A DNA stretch of 64,000 nucleotides from Chitinophagaceae bacterium. Lineage in GTDB: Bacteria > Bacteroidota > Bacteroidia > Chitinophagales > Chitinophagaceae. This document shows positions 17,382 to 26,327 of the stretch, one piece after another. The translations under genes were made by a program, and so were the position numbers. Position 1 is the stretch's first letter. Each line of letters begins with the position of its first letter. The DNA lies in assembly GCA_028288595.1 (NCBI GenBank), contig JAQBNK010000168.1, forward strand, positions 1-64,000. The letters are read 5' to 3'. Under the pieces are notes generated by a model that saw only the letters and a list, made by a program, of their open reading frames with translations, was not told the DNA's origin and did not search any database.

Positions 17382-18284
17382 TTATGCTACCGGCTGAGGC
17401 TGCGTGACCTCCAAATATTGCCGTATTTTCTTAAGAAGACCATCGCTTACGGGAGTAAGAGGAAGACGCAAATAATTTTGCAGTAATCCCATCTCAGTCA
17501 TAAATGCTTTTACTCCTGCCGGATTATTTTCTATAAATAATAAGTCATATGCCGCAAGTAAAGAATAGTGATAGGATCTTGCTGATTTAAAATCGTTTTG
17601 TAAACAAAGTCTCACCATTTCGGAGAATTCGCGTGGAAAACTATTTGCTGCTACGCTGATAACACCATGCATTCCACAAGCGATCTGTGATAAAGCAAGT
17701 GCATCGTCGCCGCTTACAACAACAAAATCCAGCGGCTTATCCCTCATAATTTCCATGCATTGCTGCATATCGCCACTGGCTTCTTTCATACCTGCAATAT
17801 TGGGCACTTCATTAGCAAGTCTAACTGTAGTTGCAGCAGTCATATTTCTGCCGGTACGACCCGGAACATTATATAGAATTAAAGGTTTGGGTGATGCTTC
17901 GGCCAATGCTTTATAGTGCTGAAAAATACCTTCCTGCGATGGTTTGCTATAATAGGGTGCTGCGCTTAAAACAGCTGCTGCATCTTTTAACGGTAACTGG
18001 TTTAAATCATCTATGCAGGCTTTCGTATTATTTCCTCCAACGCCTACTACCACAGGCACACGGCCCTTTACTTTTTCGAAAGTGAAATTGATTATCTCAA
18101 TTTTTTCTTCTTTTTCTATGGTTGGTGTTTCTCCTGTTGTTCCAAGACTTACAATATATTCTACACCACCATCTATAACATGATTGATCACTTTTTCAAG
18201 TGAGACAAAATCTACTTTTAAATCAGCAGCGAACGGAGTTACCAATGCTACACCTGTTCCTCTTAATGTATCTCTTAAAGACAT
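17382..18284 (-). CDS. dapA: 4-hydroxy-tetrahydrodipicolinate synthase
   Basis: DapA condenses pyruvate and aspartate semialdehyde in the lysine/diaminopimelate pathway. The 300-residue TIM-barrel protein shows GTTGETPT near residue 48, the tyrosine motif LYNVPGRTGRN near 137-147, and the Schiff-base lysine in GMKEASGD near residue 165. Length and motifs are complete. It starts 40 bp behind accA on the same strand, suggesting cotranscription. Confidence 0.95.
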   Translation of the reverse strand: MSLRDTLRGTGVALVTPFAADLKVDFVSLEKVINHVIDGGVEYIVSLGTTGETPTIEKEEKIEIINFTFEKVKGRVPVVVGVGGNNTKACIDDLNQLPLKDAAAVLSAAPYYSKPSQEGIFQHYKALAEASPKPLILYNVPGRTGRNMTAATTVRLANEVPNIAGMKEASGDMQQCMEIMRDKPLDFVVVSGDDALALSQIACGMHGVISVAANSFPREFSEMVRLCLQNDFKSARSYHYSLLAAYDLLFIENNPAGVKAFMTEMGLLQNYLRLPLTPVSDGLLKKIRQYLEVTQPQPVA

Positions 18285-18324
18285 AAAATAATTTTGAAAA
18301 TTTGTGATTAAGCTTCAGCAAAAA

Positions 18325-19299
18325 TTACACCTCGTTCCAGAAGCCCATTTTGCCAAACTTGGTAATGCGCTCATTAACTCTTTCCTGTGGTGGGATATCC
18401 TTTATTTCGTGCAGGTTCCTGAGAATGGCATGCTTCAAAGTCTGAGCGGCCTCATCATAATCCCAGTGTGCGCCACCAAAAGGTTCAGGAACAATTTCAT
18501 CAACCAATCCAAAGCCTTTCATATCAATTGCAGTTAGTTTTAACTGCTCAGCAGCTACTTCTTTTTTTTCCCAGCTTCTCCAAAGGATGGCACTGCAATT
18601 TTCGGGTGAAATAACAGTGTACCAGGTATTTTCCATCATCAATACGCGATCACCTACACCTATTCCAAGAGCCCCGCCAGATGCGCCTTCACCAATGATC
18701 ACACAAATTACAGGTACTTTCAGGCGGATCATTTCATAAATATTTCTTGCAATAGCCTCGCCCTGTCCACGTTCTTCCGCTTCCTGACCAGGGAAAGCAC
18801 CGGGAGTATCTATTAGTGTAACAACGGGTTTATTAAATTTTTCCGCCAGTTTCATAAGCCTCAGGGCCTTGCGATAACCTTCAGGGTTGGCCATTCCAAA
18901 ATTTCGTAGCTGCCTGAGTTTGGTATTTGTTCCTTTCTGCTGGCCAATAAACATTATGGTTTCACCATCTAACTGGGCAAATCCGCCAATCATCGCTTTA
19001 TCGTCCTTTACATTTCTGTCGCCATGAAGCTCCACAAAATTTGTGGTCATTTTTTCCAAGTACTTTAATGTATAAGGCCTGTCTGGATGGCGGCTGAGCT
19101 GAACCCGCTGCCAGGGAGTGAGTTTACAGGTAATTTCTTTCCTTTTATCAGCAATCGTTAACTCCAGCTGATCAACGGTTGACTGGTAATTAATTTTCGG
19201 GTTTTTTTCAGCCAGCTTTTTTGTTTGTTCGATCTGTTCGTAAAGCTCCTTTATGGGTTGCTCAAAATCAAGAAATTGTTTGTTTGGATAATGAGGCAT
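18325..19299 (-). CDS. accA: Acetyl-CoA carboxylase carboxyltransferase subunit alpha
   Basis: The 324-residue subunit of the carboxyltransferase half of acetyl-CoA carboxylase makes malonyl-CoA for fatty-acid synthesis together with AccD. Family segments seen are the N-terminal coiled coil ([16 protein letters not shown]), [29 protein letters not shown] and [15 protein letters not shown]. Full length compared with the E. coli protein of 319 residues. accD is not in this window. It leads the accA-dapA pair. Confidence 0.96.
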   Translation of the reverse strand: MPHYPNKQFLDFEQPIKELYEQIEQTKKLAEKNPKINYQSTVDQLELTIADKRKEITCKLTPWQRVQLSRHPDRPYTLKYLEKMTTNFVELHGDRNVKDDKAMIGGFAQLDGETIMFIGQQKGTNTKLRQLRNFGMANPEGYRKALRLMKLAEKFNKPVVTLIDTPGAFPGQEAEERGQGEAIARNIYEMIRLKVPVICVIIGEGASGGALGIGVGDRVLMMENTWYTVISPENCSAILWRSWEKKEVAAEQLKLTAIDMKGFGLVDEIVPEPFGGAHWDYDEAAQTLKHAILRNLHEIKDIPPQERVNERITKFGKMGFWNEV

Positions 19300-19466
19300 A
19301 TTTGATTCAATGGTGAAGCGGTAAAATTAACTGAAAATATATTCTAACGGACAATCTGGAAAACAATAGACCATGGAGGAGAATTCTCCAATAATCGTAA
19401 GGGGATACATAAAAGCTTTTGCCGAGATAAGGCTTTTTATGATATAAACGTAATATCCCATAAAAC

Positions 19467-19495
19467 AAAAAGCTTCACGTTTTGCGAAGCTTTTT
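19467..19495 (-). terminator. Hairpin terminator behind tRNA-Asp
   Basis: AAAAAGCTTC (19467-19476) and GAAGCTTTTT (19486-19495) pair around a 9-nt centre, with T-runs on the strand read from the tRNA gene. The tRNA 3' end is one base away. Confidence 0.75.
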
Positions 19496-19496
19496 G

Positions 19497-19570
19497 CGGA
19501 CCGGACGGGACTCGAACCCGCGACCTCCGCCGTGACAGGGCGGCATTCTAACCAACTGAACTACCGATCC
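19497..19570 (-). tRNA. tRNA-Asp (anticodon GTC)
   Basis: A 74-nt cloverleaf read on the minus strand. The acceptor stem GGATCGG pairs with CCGGTCC with one G-T pair; the D-loop has AGTTGGTTAGA; the anticodon loop CTGTCAC gives GTC; the T-arm carries GGTTCGAGTCC. The discriminator is G and the CCA end is not encoded. Confidence 0.96.
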
Positions 19571-19644
19571 GTTCCCTTTTGGGGTGGCAAAGATAATGGT
19601 AAATCATTTTTTCAAACAAATCTTTTACAAAAAAAACACAGATT

Positions 19645-21117
19645 TTACTCAACTGCTTCCTTCTTAATATTGCCGGCATTTTTGAATAAAATAGAAAAGG
19701 TTGTGCCCTCATCTGTGATTGATTCAACATCTATAAATGCCTGGTGCGCCTGTAAAATATTGAGTGTTGAAGCGAGTCCGAGCCCCATTCCATTTTTCTT
19801 CGAAGTGAAGTAGGGGGCAAACAACTTTGATAAATGTTCTTTTGGAATACCGCAACCATTATCGCTGATTTTTAATACAGGGCCGGATGCATTTGCGACC
19901 GTTTCAATTTGAATACATCCCTGCTGACTCCTACCATCAATTGCTTCAACAGCATTAATGATAAGGTTCGAAATGGCGATTTTCAATTTAGCGGGATCTG
20001 CTTTTACTATTAAAGGCTGGTGCGATAAATTCAGTTTCAACTGTATATGCTGTAAGGCTATCCTGTCTTCGCTTACAAGCAAACCTTCTCTTACAATATC
20101 ATGCAAATCTGCATCTTCAAAGTCAAGGTCTGATGGTCTTGCAGATGCAAGAAGATCATCTATCATCCGTGATATTCTTAAATTATTTCTTACAATTATA
20201 TCCAGGAGGGGTTTATCCGAGGGGTCTTTAATGTCAGCGATCAGTTGTTCAGCAGAAAGATTAATGTTGTTAAGGGGATTTCTTACTTCATGAGCAAGTG
20301 TTTTAATCAGCCTGGCGGAGGCTGCTAGTTTTTCTGCCTGCAATTTTGCTTTTTCTGCTTTTTTTAATTCTGTTATGTCGTGAAGGATAGCTTGAATTTG
20401 TCCTTTATTAATCTCTTTTTGTTCAGCTTCTGCAGAGAGAATACAAACTTTCACTTCACCATCTATGTTTTGAATCGTGAGTTCATTCTCATTCAGATTA
20501 CCACTTTTAAACTGTTCTGAAAGAAATTCTTTTTGGCTTTCTTCTGTTATGAAATCGTACAAACTTTTTCCAAGCATTTGTTCCCTTGTCCCGTTAAATA
20601 AGCTAAGTGCTGAATTATTCAGGTCAAGAAAAACAAGGTTTTCATCAGCAATAAAAACTGCATCTTTAGATCTTTCAAAGATGGTACGATATTTTTTTTC
20701 GCTTTCTTTTAAAGCTTTTAATGAACGGCTTCGTTCAAGAGAATAACGAATAGTACGTTCAAGTTTATCGGTAGTTAGTTCTGATTTTACGAGATAATCT
20801 GCAGCTCCGTATTTCATGGCCTGCATATCCACATCCCTGTTCTTCATTCCTGTAAGAAAAATAATTGGTTCCTGTATTTCGCTTTTTGCGGCTGCCTGCA
20901 GAAATTCAAGACCAGTATTAATACCAAGATTATAGTCAACAAAAAAAACATCGTAAGCCCTCGACGCCAGGTAAACGATAGCTTTTTCAAAATCGGGGCA
21001 CCAGGTTACTGTATATAAATGATCAGCCCTGTTTAACAGGTAGTCGGAAATGATAAAATAATCATCTTCATCATCATCAATTATCAACACTCTGATATTA
21101 GGTTCCGCAGCCGCCAT
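19645..21117 (-). CDS. Receiver-PAS-histidine kinase (hybrid sensor with N-terminal receiver)
   Basis: A 490-residue soluble signalling protein. Residues 8-125 are a response-regulator receiver with the acidic cluster IIDDDEDD, phospho-acceptor Asp61 (VFFVDYNLG) and Lys111 (YLVKSE). Residues about 140-250 are a PAS domain. The H-box has His276 in LAHEVRNPLNN, and the ATPase domain carries INAVEAID, DNGCGIP and GMGLGLAS. There is no membrane segment, so it senses a cytoplasmic cue or receives phosphate from another kinase through the receiver. No output regulator adjoins it. It is read toward the tRNA-Asp gene. Confidence 0.9.
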   Translation of the reverse strand: MAAAEPNIRVLIIDDDEDDYFIISDYLLNRADHLYTVTWCPDFEKAIVYLASRAYDVFFVDYNLGINTGLEFLQAAAKSEIQEPIIFLTGMKNRDVDMQAMKYGAADYLVKSELTTDKLERTIRYSLERSRSLKALKESEKKYRTIFERSKDAVFIADENLVFLDLNNSALSLFNGTREQMLGKSLYDFITEESQKEFLSEQFKSGNLNENELTIQNIDGEVKVCILSAEAEQKEINKGQIQAILHDITELKKAEKAKLQAEKLAASARLIKTLAHEVRNPLNNINLSAEQLIADIKDPSDKPLLDIIVRNNLRISRMIDDLLASARPSDLDFEDADLHDIVREGLLVSEDRIALQHIQLKLNLSHQPLIVKADPAKLKIAISNLIINAVEAIDGRSQQGCIQIETVANASGPVLKISDNGCGIPKEHLSKLFAPYFTSKKNGMGLGLASTLNILQAHQAFIDVESITDEGTTFSILFKNAGNIKKEAVE

Positions 21118-21289
21118 CTACCCGTTTTTTTTTAGCAAGATACTATCAAATAAAAAATCTTTGAAATAAGACTATTTACTTCTGATCAAAACATGACATC
21201 AAATAATAGAAAACTATGTAGACTGGTTTCCACACGAAATATTCTTTATGCCTATCAGCATAAATTATAAAAAATGTTAATAATTAATA

Positions 21290-21622
21290 TTATTCTTTCG
21301 TATACACTTCTCCTTTATAAGGATGTATCGTGGAATAAAATTTATAGCCGGCTACATGCATAAGGTAATAAGTCATTATATCGCACCAGCAAATCTCATC
21401 ATGAAATATCTCGATCTTAGGAAAGGTTCCCCGCTGGCAACTATTCTCTTTATCATAATCGTATTCGCCTTCCGCATCTTTACACCATTGCTTAAACTTA
21501 TCCATTTCACCCGGTTCAGAGAAGACAATTTTAAAGTGTGTCTCTTCTTTTACAGACTTCAGATCGTCATTTAAATAATGATGGTATTTATGCCTGTGAC
21601 GAATAATCTTCGCTGTGTACAT
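21290..21622 (-). CDS. Hypothetical protein with several Cys/His residues
   Basis: A 110-residue protein with a His-rich start (RHRHKYHHYL) and conserved-looking segments FSEPGEMDKFKQWCKDAEG, EIFHDEICWCDIMTYY and AGYKFYSTIHPY. Its cysteines (WC, SC, CWC) with nearby His and Asp suggest a metal site or just reactivity. No signal or membrane segment. It lies 45 bp behind the GSCFA gene on the same strand. A plus-strand frame of 83 codons overlaps but is less plausible. The family is not recognised. Confidence 0.55.
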   Translation of the reverse strand: MYTAKIIRHRHKYHHYLNDDLKSVKEETHFKIVFSEPGEMDKFKQWCKDAEGEYDYDKENSCQRGTFPKIEIFHDEICWCDIMTYYLMHVAGYKFYSTIHPYKGEVYTKE

Positions 21623-21667
21623 TCTTTTTTTGTAATAAAAAACAAAAAGGATGCTAAAGAATTTCTT

Positions 21668-22645
21668 TCAGGAAGAAAAGTAAGACAGTTCGGCCGAAAA
21701 ATCCAAATATGGATATTGCTTCTGCAATTCCGCTGCTTTTTCCCACTGGCTTTTCAAAAAAGCTTTATGTGGCTTACCGGACGGGTTAAATGGACGGTGG
21801 TTTTTTGAGATAGTTAATTTCCGGATATCCTCAGCAAGAACACGGCTTTGTGGTGTAAGGCAAAACTCAGAAAATTTTTCAAGCACAAATGAAGTTGCAG
21901 CATAATTAGGGTGGGCAAGATCAATATCATAAAACCGGTAATCTCTTAACACATCTATCACCAGTTCATACGCTGGAAAATAATGCATCTTTTCGGAGCC
22001 TGAAATAAGATGATGCACTGCTTCGATCAACCGTGCCTTACTCCTGTTATTTTCTACTACGCCATCCCGCAAATGTCGTACGGGACTTATAGTGAATATG
22101 ATATGGATCGAGGGATTAAAATCAAATAACTGCCGAATTGCATTTTCCAATGAAGATATTATTGTATCAATACTGTACAGTTCTTTCTTAAACATCGCAG
22201 CAGGTGCTTTATGACAATTCGCAACCGGCTTATTATTTTCCGCAAGTTTATATACGAACGACGACCCCAGTGTGATCACGAGCCAGCTAGCCTCTTTTAA
22301 AAAAAGATGCGCCTCCTGCTGTGCATCATTCATCTGGCTTAATGCGTCTTCCATATTTGATGATGAGAACCGGCTATGATGTTTCCAGCTGTGCCACATA
22401 TCATCTAAGAGAACCAATTCTTCAGCAGAATATTTTTTGTTCTTTATATAGGAAATTAAAGCATAGCTAACACTCAGCGGATCGAAAAGAATACCGTTCG
22501 GATTTTGAAGTATCGAAAACTTTACGCTCTGCAAATAATTTCCAATGTGTTCTGTAAAACAGGAGCCCATCATTAGTATTTTATCATTATAACTAATCGC
22601 TGGCTGCAATTTTTTAATATTGATCGGCGCAAAAAATTCCATCAT
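21668..22645 (-). CDS. GSCFA-domain protein
   Basis: The 325-residue protein opens with the name-giving motif GSCFTEHIG (residues 27-35), in family PF08885, related to SGNH-type hydrolases. Further segments include NPNGILFDPLS, WLVITLGSSFVY and FTISPVRHLRDG, typical of full-length members. The biochemical activity of the family is not established as far as I know. Its start overlaps the stop of the upstream HMG-CoA-lyase-like gene by 4 bp (ATGA type), implying translational coupling. Confidence 0.85.
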   Translation of the reverse strand: MMEFFAPINIKKLQPAISYNDKILMMGSCFTEHIGNYLQSVKFSILQNPNGILFDPLSVSYALISYIKNKKYSAEELVLLDDMWHSWKHHSRFSSSNMEDALSQMNDAQQEAHLFLKEASWLVITLGSSFVYKLAENNKPVANCHKAPAAMFKKELYSIDTIISSLENAIRQLFDFNPSIHIIFTISPVRHLRDGVVENNRSKARLIEAVHHLISGSEKMHYFPAYELVIDVLRDYRFYDIDLAHPNYAATSFVLEKFSEFCLTPQSRVLAEDIRKLTISKNHRPFNPSGKPHKAFLKSQWEKAAELQKQYPYLDFSAELSYFSS

Positions 22646-23508
22646 GTAAATATTTTAGTGGCCATGAGCAAACTATCTGCTAAAGCGCTGTGATCAATAT
22701 TCAAAGGTGTATTGAGTTCATCGAGATAACCAATCATTTCTTCCGTATTCATATTTCCGACAAGTTCATCCTGCGCCATAGGGCATCCGCCTATTCCGCG
22801 TAATGCGCCATCAAATCTTTTACACCCGGCGTTAAATGCGGCTAAAAATTTTTCTTTACGGTTAACCGGTGATGAATGCAGGTGAACACCTATTACTGTA
22901 TCCGGATAAGCAGGTATTAAATTATTTAAAGCAAAACTAATTTGTTCGGGTGTGGCTAATCCTACTGTATCTGCCAATGAAATAATTTTGATCTTTCTTT
23001 TTATTATTTCATCAGTCCACTTTAATAATATTTCATCATTATACAGATCGCTATAAGGATTGCCGAAACCCATGCTCAGGTACACGACCAATGTTTTATT
23101 ATAACGTGTGCATAATTCCTGTATGTCTTCCACCCTGCCTAAACTTTCTTCCATACTGCTGTTGGTGTTTCTTAACTGGAAGGTTGGAGAAATAGAAAAA
23201 GGGAAACCAAGGTAAGTGATCCCATCGTACTGCATTGCTTCTTCGGCACCACGCATATTTGCAACTATAGCCAAGAGTTTTGCTGATGTAGTCTCTAATT
23301 TCAACCCGCCAATTACTTCTTTAGTATCTGCCATTTGAGGAATGGCCTTATGAGAAACAAAACTTCCGAAATCAATTGTATCAAAACCAACTTTTAATAA
23401 AGAATTGATATATTTTATTTTGTCTGAAGTCTCAATGAAATGGTGCCAGCCCTGCATGGCGTCCCTGGGACATTCTATAATGCTAAGTTGTTGGTTAACC
23501 AAACTCAT
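22642..23508 (-). CDS. Hydroxymethylglutaryl-CoA lyase-like protein
   Basis: A 288-residue TIM-barrel protein of the HMGL-like family. The catalytic segment ECPRDAMQGW corresponds to the RD-containing start of HMG-CoA lyase; the metal-binding HLH lies in VIGVHLHSSP and the glycine-rich cysteine loop is GIGGCPMAQDELVG. Such enzymes cleave HMG-CoA to acetoacetate and acetyl-CoA in leucine or ketone-body catabolism. Related acyltransferases share the fold, so the substrate is an inference. Upstream is a TAAGTTTG box only 4 bp from the start; downstream it overlaps the GSCFA gene. Confidence 0.82.
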   Translation of the reverse strand: MSLVNQQLSIIECPRDAMQGWHHFIETSDKIKYINSLLKVGFDTIDFGSFVSHKAIPQMADTKEVIGGLKLETTSAKLLAIVANMRGAEEAMQYDGITYLGFPFSISPTFQLRNTNSSMEESLGRVEDIQELCTRYNKTLVVYLSMGFGNPYSDLYNDEILLKWTDEIIKRKIKIISLADTVGLATPEQISFALNNLIPAYPDTVIGVHLHSSPVNRKEKFLAAFNAGCKRFDGALRGIGGCPMAQDELVGNMNTEEMIGYLDELNTPLNIDHSALADSLLMATKIFT

Positions 23509-23512
23509 AATG

Positions 23513-23520
23513 CAAACTTA
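23513..23520 (-). promoter_or_regulatory. TAnnTTTG -7 box next to the HMGL-like start codon
   Basis: On the minus strand TAAGTTTG ends 4 bp before the ATG at 23508. If used, the transcript would be leaderless or nearly so. Confidence 0.5.
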
Positions 23521-23569
23521 GTGCATCAGTTTTCTTTTTTTACAGGAAGGTTTTATGAAACGTTGCGGG

Positions 23570-24337
23570 CTACATTCTTTGTTTCATTGCTTCATACAGG
23601 ATCATACCTGAAGCCACTGAAACATTCAGCGATTCAAATTGACCCGTCATAGGAATTTTAAACTGTCCATCACAAATTCTCATTAGGGCCGGCACCACTC
23701 CTTTGTCCTCGCTTCCCATAATAAACGCCGCCGGTTCTTTCCAGTCAATTTCAAACAATGCAGTTTTAGCTGTCATCTCACTTGCAAAAACTTTAATGCC
23801 ATTTAAGTGCAGATCATCTACGGTTTTCATAAGGCTGTTAACGCGGCATATCTGTATCTGCTCGAGTGCGCCTGCGCTGGTTTTTACTGCTTCTTCATTT
23901 AAGGCGCCAACTCCTTTATCAGGAATTATTATCGCCTGTGCACCGCAACAAACTGCGGTTCTTGCAATAGCTCCTATATTTCTAATATCGGTAACCCCAT
24001 CGAGAATGATGAATAATGGCGTTTCACCTTTTTCATTTACCCAGCTTATTACTTCCTGGAGGTCCTGGTAAATAACGGCAGATTTAAAAGCAAGAATTCC
24101 CTGGTGATTAATATTTGTTAAACCATTTAGTTTTTCTACCGGTACATATTGCACGGGGATATTTTTTGCTTTTGCAAGTTGCCTGATTGTCGCCACTGTT
24201 TCGCCCGAAGCATTTCTTGAGAGTAATATCTTATCGATCTTCTGGTCTTTCTCAAGCGCCTCCTCTACCGGGTGCCGGCCGGCGATGATATTTTTTTTTG
24301 ACTGATAATTTTTGCTTTTTTGAAAGCGATTCTCCAT
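23570..24337 (-). CDS. rlmB: 23S rRNA 2'-O-ribose methyltransferase, RlmB/TrmH family
   Basis: A 255-residue SPOUT methyltransferase with an N-terminal substrate-binding domain (IIAGRHPVEEALEK) and the knot motifs LDGVTDIRNIGAIARTA, FIMGSEDKGV and LNVSVASGMILYEAM. RlmB methylates G2251 of 23S rRNA using S-adenosylmethionine. The basic N-terminus with a lysine/glutamine-rich leader is common in this phylum. The exact target is inferred from similarity. It lies downstream of murQ after a repeat-rich gap. Confidence 0.88.
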   Translation of the reverse strand: MENRFQKSKNYQSKKNIIAGRHPVEEALEKDQKIDKILLSRNASGETVATIRQLAKAKNIPVQYVPVEKLNGLTNINHQGILAFKSAVIYQDLQEVISWVNEKGETPLFIILDGVTDIRNIGAIARTAVCCGAQAIIIPDKGVGALNEEAVKTSAGALEQIQICRVNSLMKTVDDLHLNGIKVFASEMTAKTALFEIDWKEPAAFIMGSEDKGVVPALMRICDGQFKIPMTGQFESLNVSVASGMILYEAMKQRM

Positions 24338-24360
24338 GGGTGATGGTGGTTTCTGTATTT

Positions 24361-24423
24361 GTATTCAGTATTCAGTATTCGGTATTTAGTATTCGGTATT
24401 TAGTATTTAGTATTTAGTATTCA
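24361..24423. repeat. Nine-unit 7-bp tandem repeat
   Basis: Nine head-to-tail copies of GTATTYR (GTATTCA, GTATTCG, GTATTTA variants) fill 63 bp with no phase change, between murQ and rlmB. There are no spacers, so it is not a CRISPR. Confidence 0.9.
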
Positions 24424-24454
24424 GATAAATACGTTTGCATTGGAGATGGTGCGA

Positions 24455-24496
24455 ATTGAACATTGAACATTGAACATTCATAACTCATAATTCATA
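24455..24496. repeat. Second 7-bp tandem array (ATTGAAC / ATTCATA units)
   Basis: Three copies of ATTGAAC (24455-24475) are followed in phase by ATTCATA, ACTCATA, ATTCATA. It ends just before the murQ stop codon. Confidence 0.85.
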
Positions 24497-24503
24497 ATTC
24501 CCC

Positions 24504-25319
24504 TCAAACTCCCAGCTCAACAGCTTTCTTCACACTGCCATATTTTAAAAGAAGATGTTTTGCTTTCTCATAATCTTTTAGTGATAATCTTTCCATTACC
24601 ATTTTCACTCCGCGGTCAACCAATTTTTCATTGCTGAGCTGCATGTTTACCATTTTATTATCTTCTACTCTGCCCAGTTGAATCATGACAGTTGTAGATA
24701 TCATATTCAAAACAAGTTTTTGTGCGGTCCCACTTTTCATGCGGGTGCTGCCGGTCACGAATTCAGGTCCTACGATCACTTCAACAGGAAAATCCGAAAC
24801 TGCAGCAATGGGACTGCCGGGATTGCAAACAATACAACCTGTAATGATGCCCCGCTTTTGACATTCTTCCAAAGCGCCGATAACATAAGGCGTTGTACCA
24901 CTGGCGGCTAAACCTATGACGACATCTTTGTCATTTATAAAATGTTTCTCAAGGTCCGCCCATCCCTGCTCTTTATCATCTTCTGCAAATTCTACGGCCT
25001 GCGTAATAGCCTTGTCACCCCCGGCAATAATTCCTATCACAAGGCCATAGGGAACGCCATAAGTGGGCGGGCATTCACTTGCATCTACAATACCCAGACG
25101 GCCGCTGGTACCGGCACCAATATAAAACATGCGGCCCCCGGCCAGCATTTTATCGCTGATAACAGAAGTGAGTTTCTCGATTTGTGGTAAGGACCTTTCT
25201 ACTGCTTCAGGTACAGTTTTATCTTCATGGTTAATGTGTACCAAAATTTCATTTACCGACATTTGTTCGAGACGCCGGTAAACAGATGGCTGTTCAGTGT
25301 ATTTAATAAAATCAGTCAT
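24504..25319 (-). CDS. murQ: N-acetylmuramic acid 6-phosphate etherase
   Basis: MurQ cleaves the lactyl ether of MurNAc-6-phosphate to give GlcNAc-6-phosphate during peptidoglycan recycling. The 271-residue SIS-fold protein shows YIGAGTSGRLGIVDASE, GIIAGGDKAI, GLAASGTTPYV and GSTRMKSGTAQK, all hallmark segments. It is somewhat shorter than the E. coli protein (298), lacking part of the C-terminal helical region, which is usual for many homologues. It starts 14 bp behind a BadF-type kinase gene, which probably supplies phosphorylated amino sugar. Confidence 0.95.
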   Translation of the reverse strand: MTDFIKYTEQPSVYRRLEQMSVNEILVHINHEDKTVPEAVERSLPQIEKLTSVISDKMLAGGRMFYIGAGTSGRLGIVDASECPPTYGVPYGLVIGIIAGGDKAITQAVEFAEDDKEQGWADLEKHFINDKDVVIGLAASGTTPYVIGALEECQKRGIITGCIVCNPGSPIAAVSDFPVEVIVGPEFVTGSTRMKSGTAQKLVLNMISTTVMIQLGRVEDNKMVNMQLSNEKLVDRGVKMVMERLSLKDYEKAKHLLLKYGSVKKAVELGV

Positions 25320-25333
25320 GTGTGGGTCAATAA

Positions 25334-26173
25334 TTATTTGCCGTGAAAACGAATTAATCCATCCATAGGATTTTTTAAAACGGTTCCCATTTCCAATTCA
25401 TAAGAGTCGCAAAGTTCCTGTAAAACATCACGGAAACCAAATGCAATACTTCCCGTAAAACTGATGGGAAGCGTCCAGCTTTCCCTGTATTTATAAAGGT
25501 GATTAAAGAAAAAATCGTTCAGTCCGTCTTCAATTATATTTTCTACCATGTAATGCCCGCGGTTTTGCGCCAGGAAAAGTGCAAAGCTGGCAAGGTACCT
25601 GTTGGGTAACGGTTGTTTATAAACATTTTCTAAAATTTCGGTGGGTGTTGTAACAAAATGTGCATCAAAACGAGCCCGCAGATCTTCATCGAAAGTGTTA
25701 TATAAATAATATTGAATTACTTTTTTACCAAGATAAGCCCCACTTCCTTCATCACCCAAAACATATCCCAGCCCCGGGCTGTTCTTCACAATTTTTTTTC
25801 CGTTATAATAACAGGAATTAGAACCTGTACCCAAAATACAGGCTATCCCTTTCCCGTTTCCGCAGAGTGCTCTGGCTGCACCAAAGAGATCAGTATTAAC
25901 TTCAATTACCGCATCCGGGAAAATAGTTTTAAGCGCCGCTTTCAGAATACGGGCATTCAAAGGGTTGGATAAACCCGTTCCGTAAAAAAATACTTCACCC
26001 GGTTCTGCTTTTTTCAATTTCGGCAGCAGCTCGGTTTGTATCAATGAAACGATCTGCTCCTTATTCAAAAAATAAGGGCTGATGCCTTGCGTGAATATTT
26101 TCTTTTGCTTTCCATTTTCCAGGAGGCACCATTCACATTTGGTGGCCCCGCTGTCAGCGATCAATTTAACCAT
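25334..26173 (-). CDS. BadF/BcrA-type ATPase, probable amino-sugar kinase
   Basis: A 279-residue actin-fold ATPase of the BadF/BadG/BcrA/BcrD family. The phosphate 1 loop is ADSGATKCEW at residues 6-15, and later ACILGTGSNSCYY and LGDEGSGAYLG are the family's phosphate 2 and connecting segments. Close homologues include N-acetylglucosamine kinase and the MurK-type kinase acting on MurNAc and GlcNAc. With murQ immediately downstream, a role in muropeptide-sugar phosphorylation is a strong contextual inference. Confidence 0.85.
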   Translation of the reverse strand: MVKLIADSGATKCEWCLLENGKQKKIFTQGISPYFLNKEQIVSLIQTELLPKLKKAEPGEVFFYGTGLSNPLNARILKAALKTIFPDAVIEVNTDLFGAARALCGNGKGIACILGTGSNSCYYNGKKIVKNSPGLGYVLGDEGSGAYLGKKVIQYYLYNTFDEDLRARFDAHFVTTPTEILENVYKQPLPNRYLASFALFLAQNRGHYMVENIIEDGLNDFFFNHLYKYRESWTLPISFTGSIAFGFRDVLQELCDSYELEMGTVLKNPMDGLIRFHGK

Positions 26174-26327
26174 AGGTCAATTTGATTGAAGTTTAAACCT
26201 GTATTGAAGCTTTATCATCATTTAGTAACCATTTATACCGCTGAGTTGCCAATCTCAAATCTTCAACACCAAATCTCAAACTAATCCAGATATTCGCACT
26301 TTAAATAAGTACAAAGAAGCAACTTTT

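Noticed and set aside
21323-21574. Plus-strand 83-codon gene
   Set aside because: Lies opposite the 110-codon minus-strand gene, which has better composition and operon context; the plus frame looks like its shadow.
24361-24496. CRISPR-like array
   Set aside because: Units are only 7 bp and lie head to tail without spacers; there are no cas genes.
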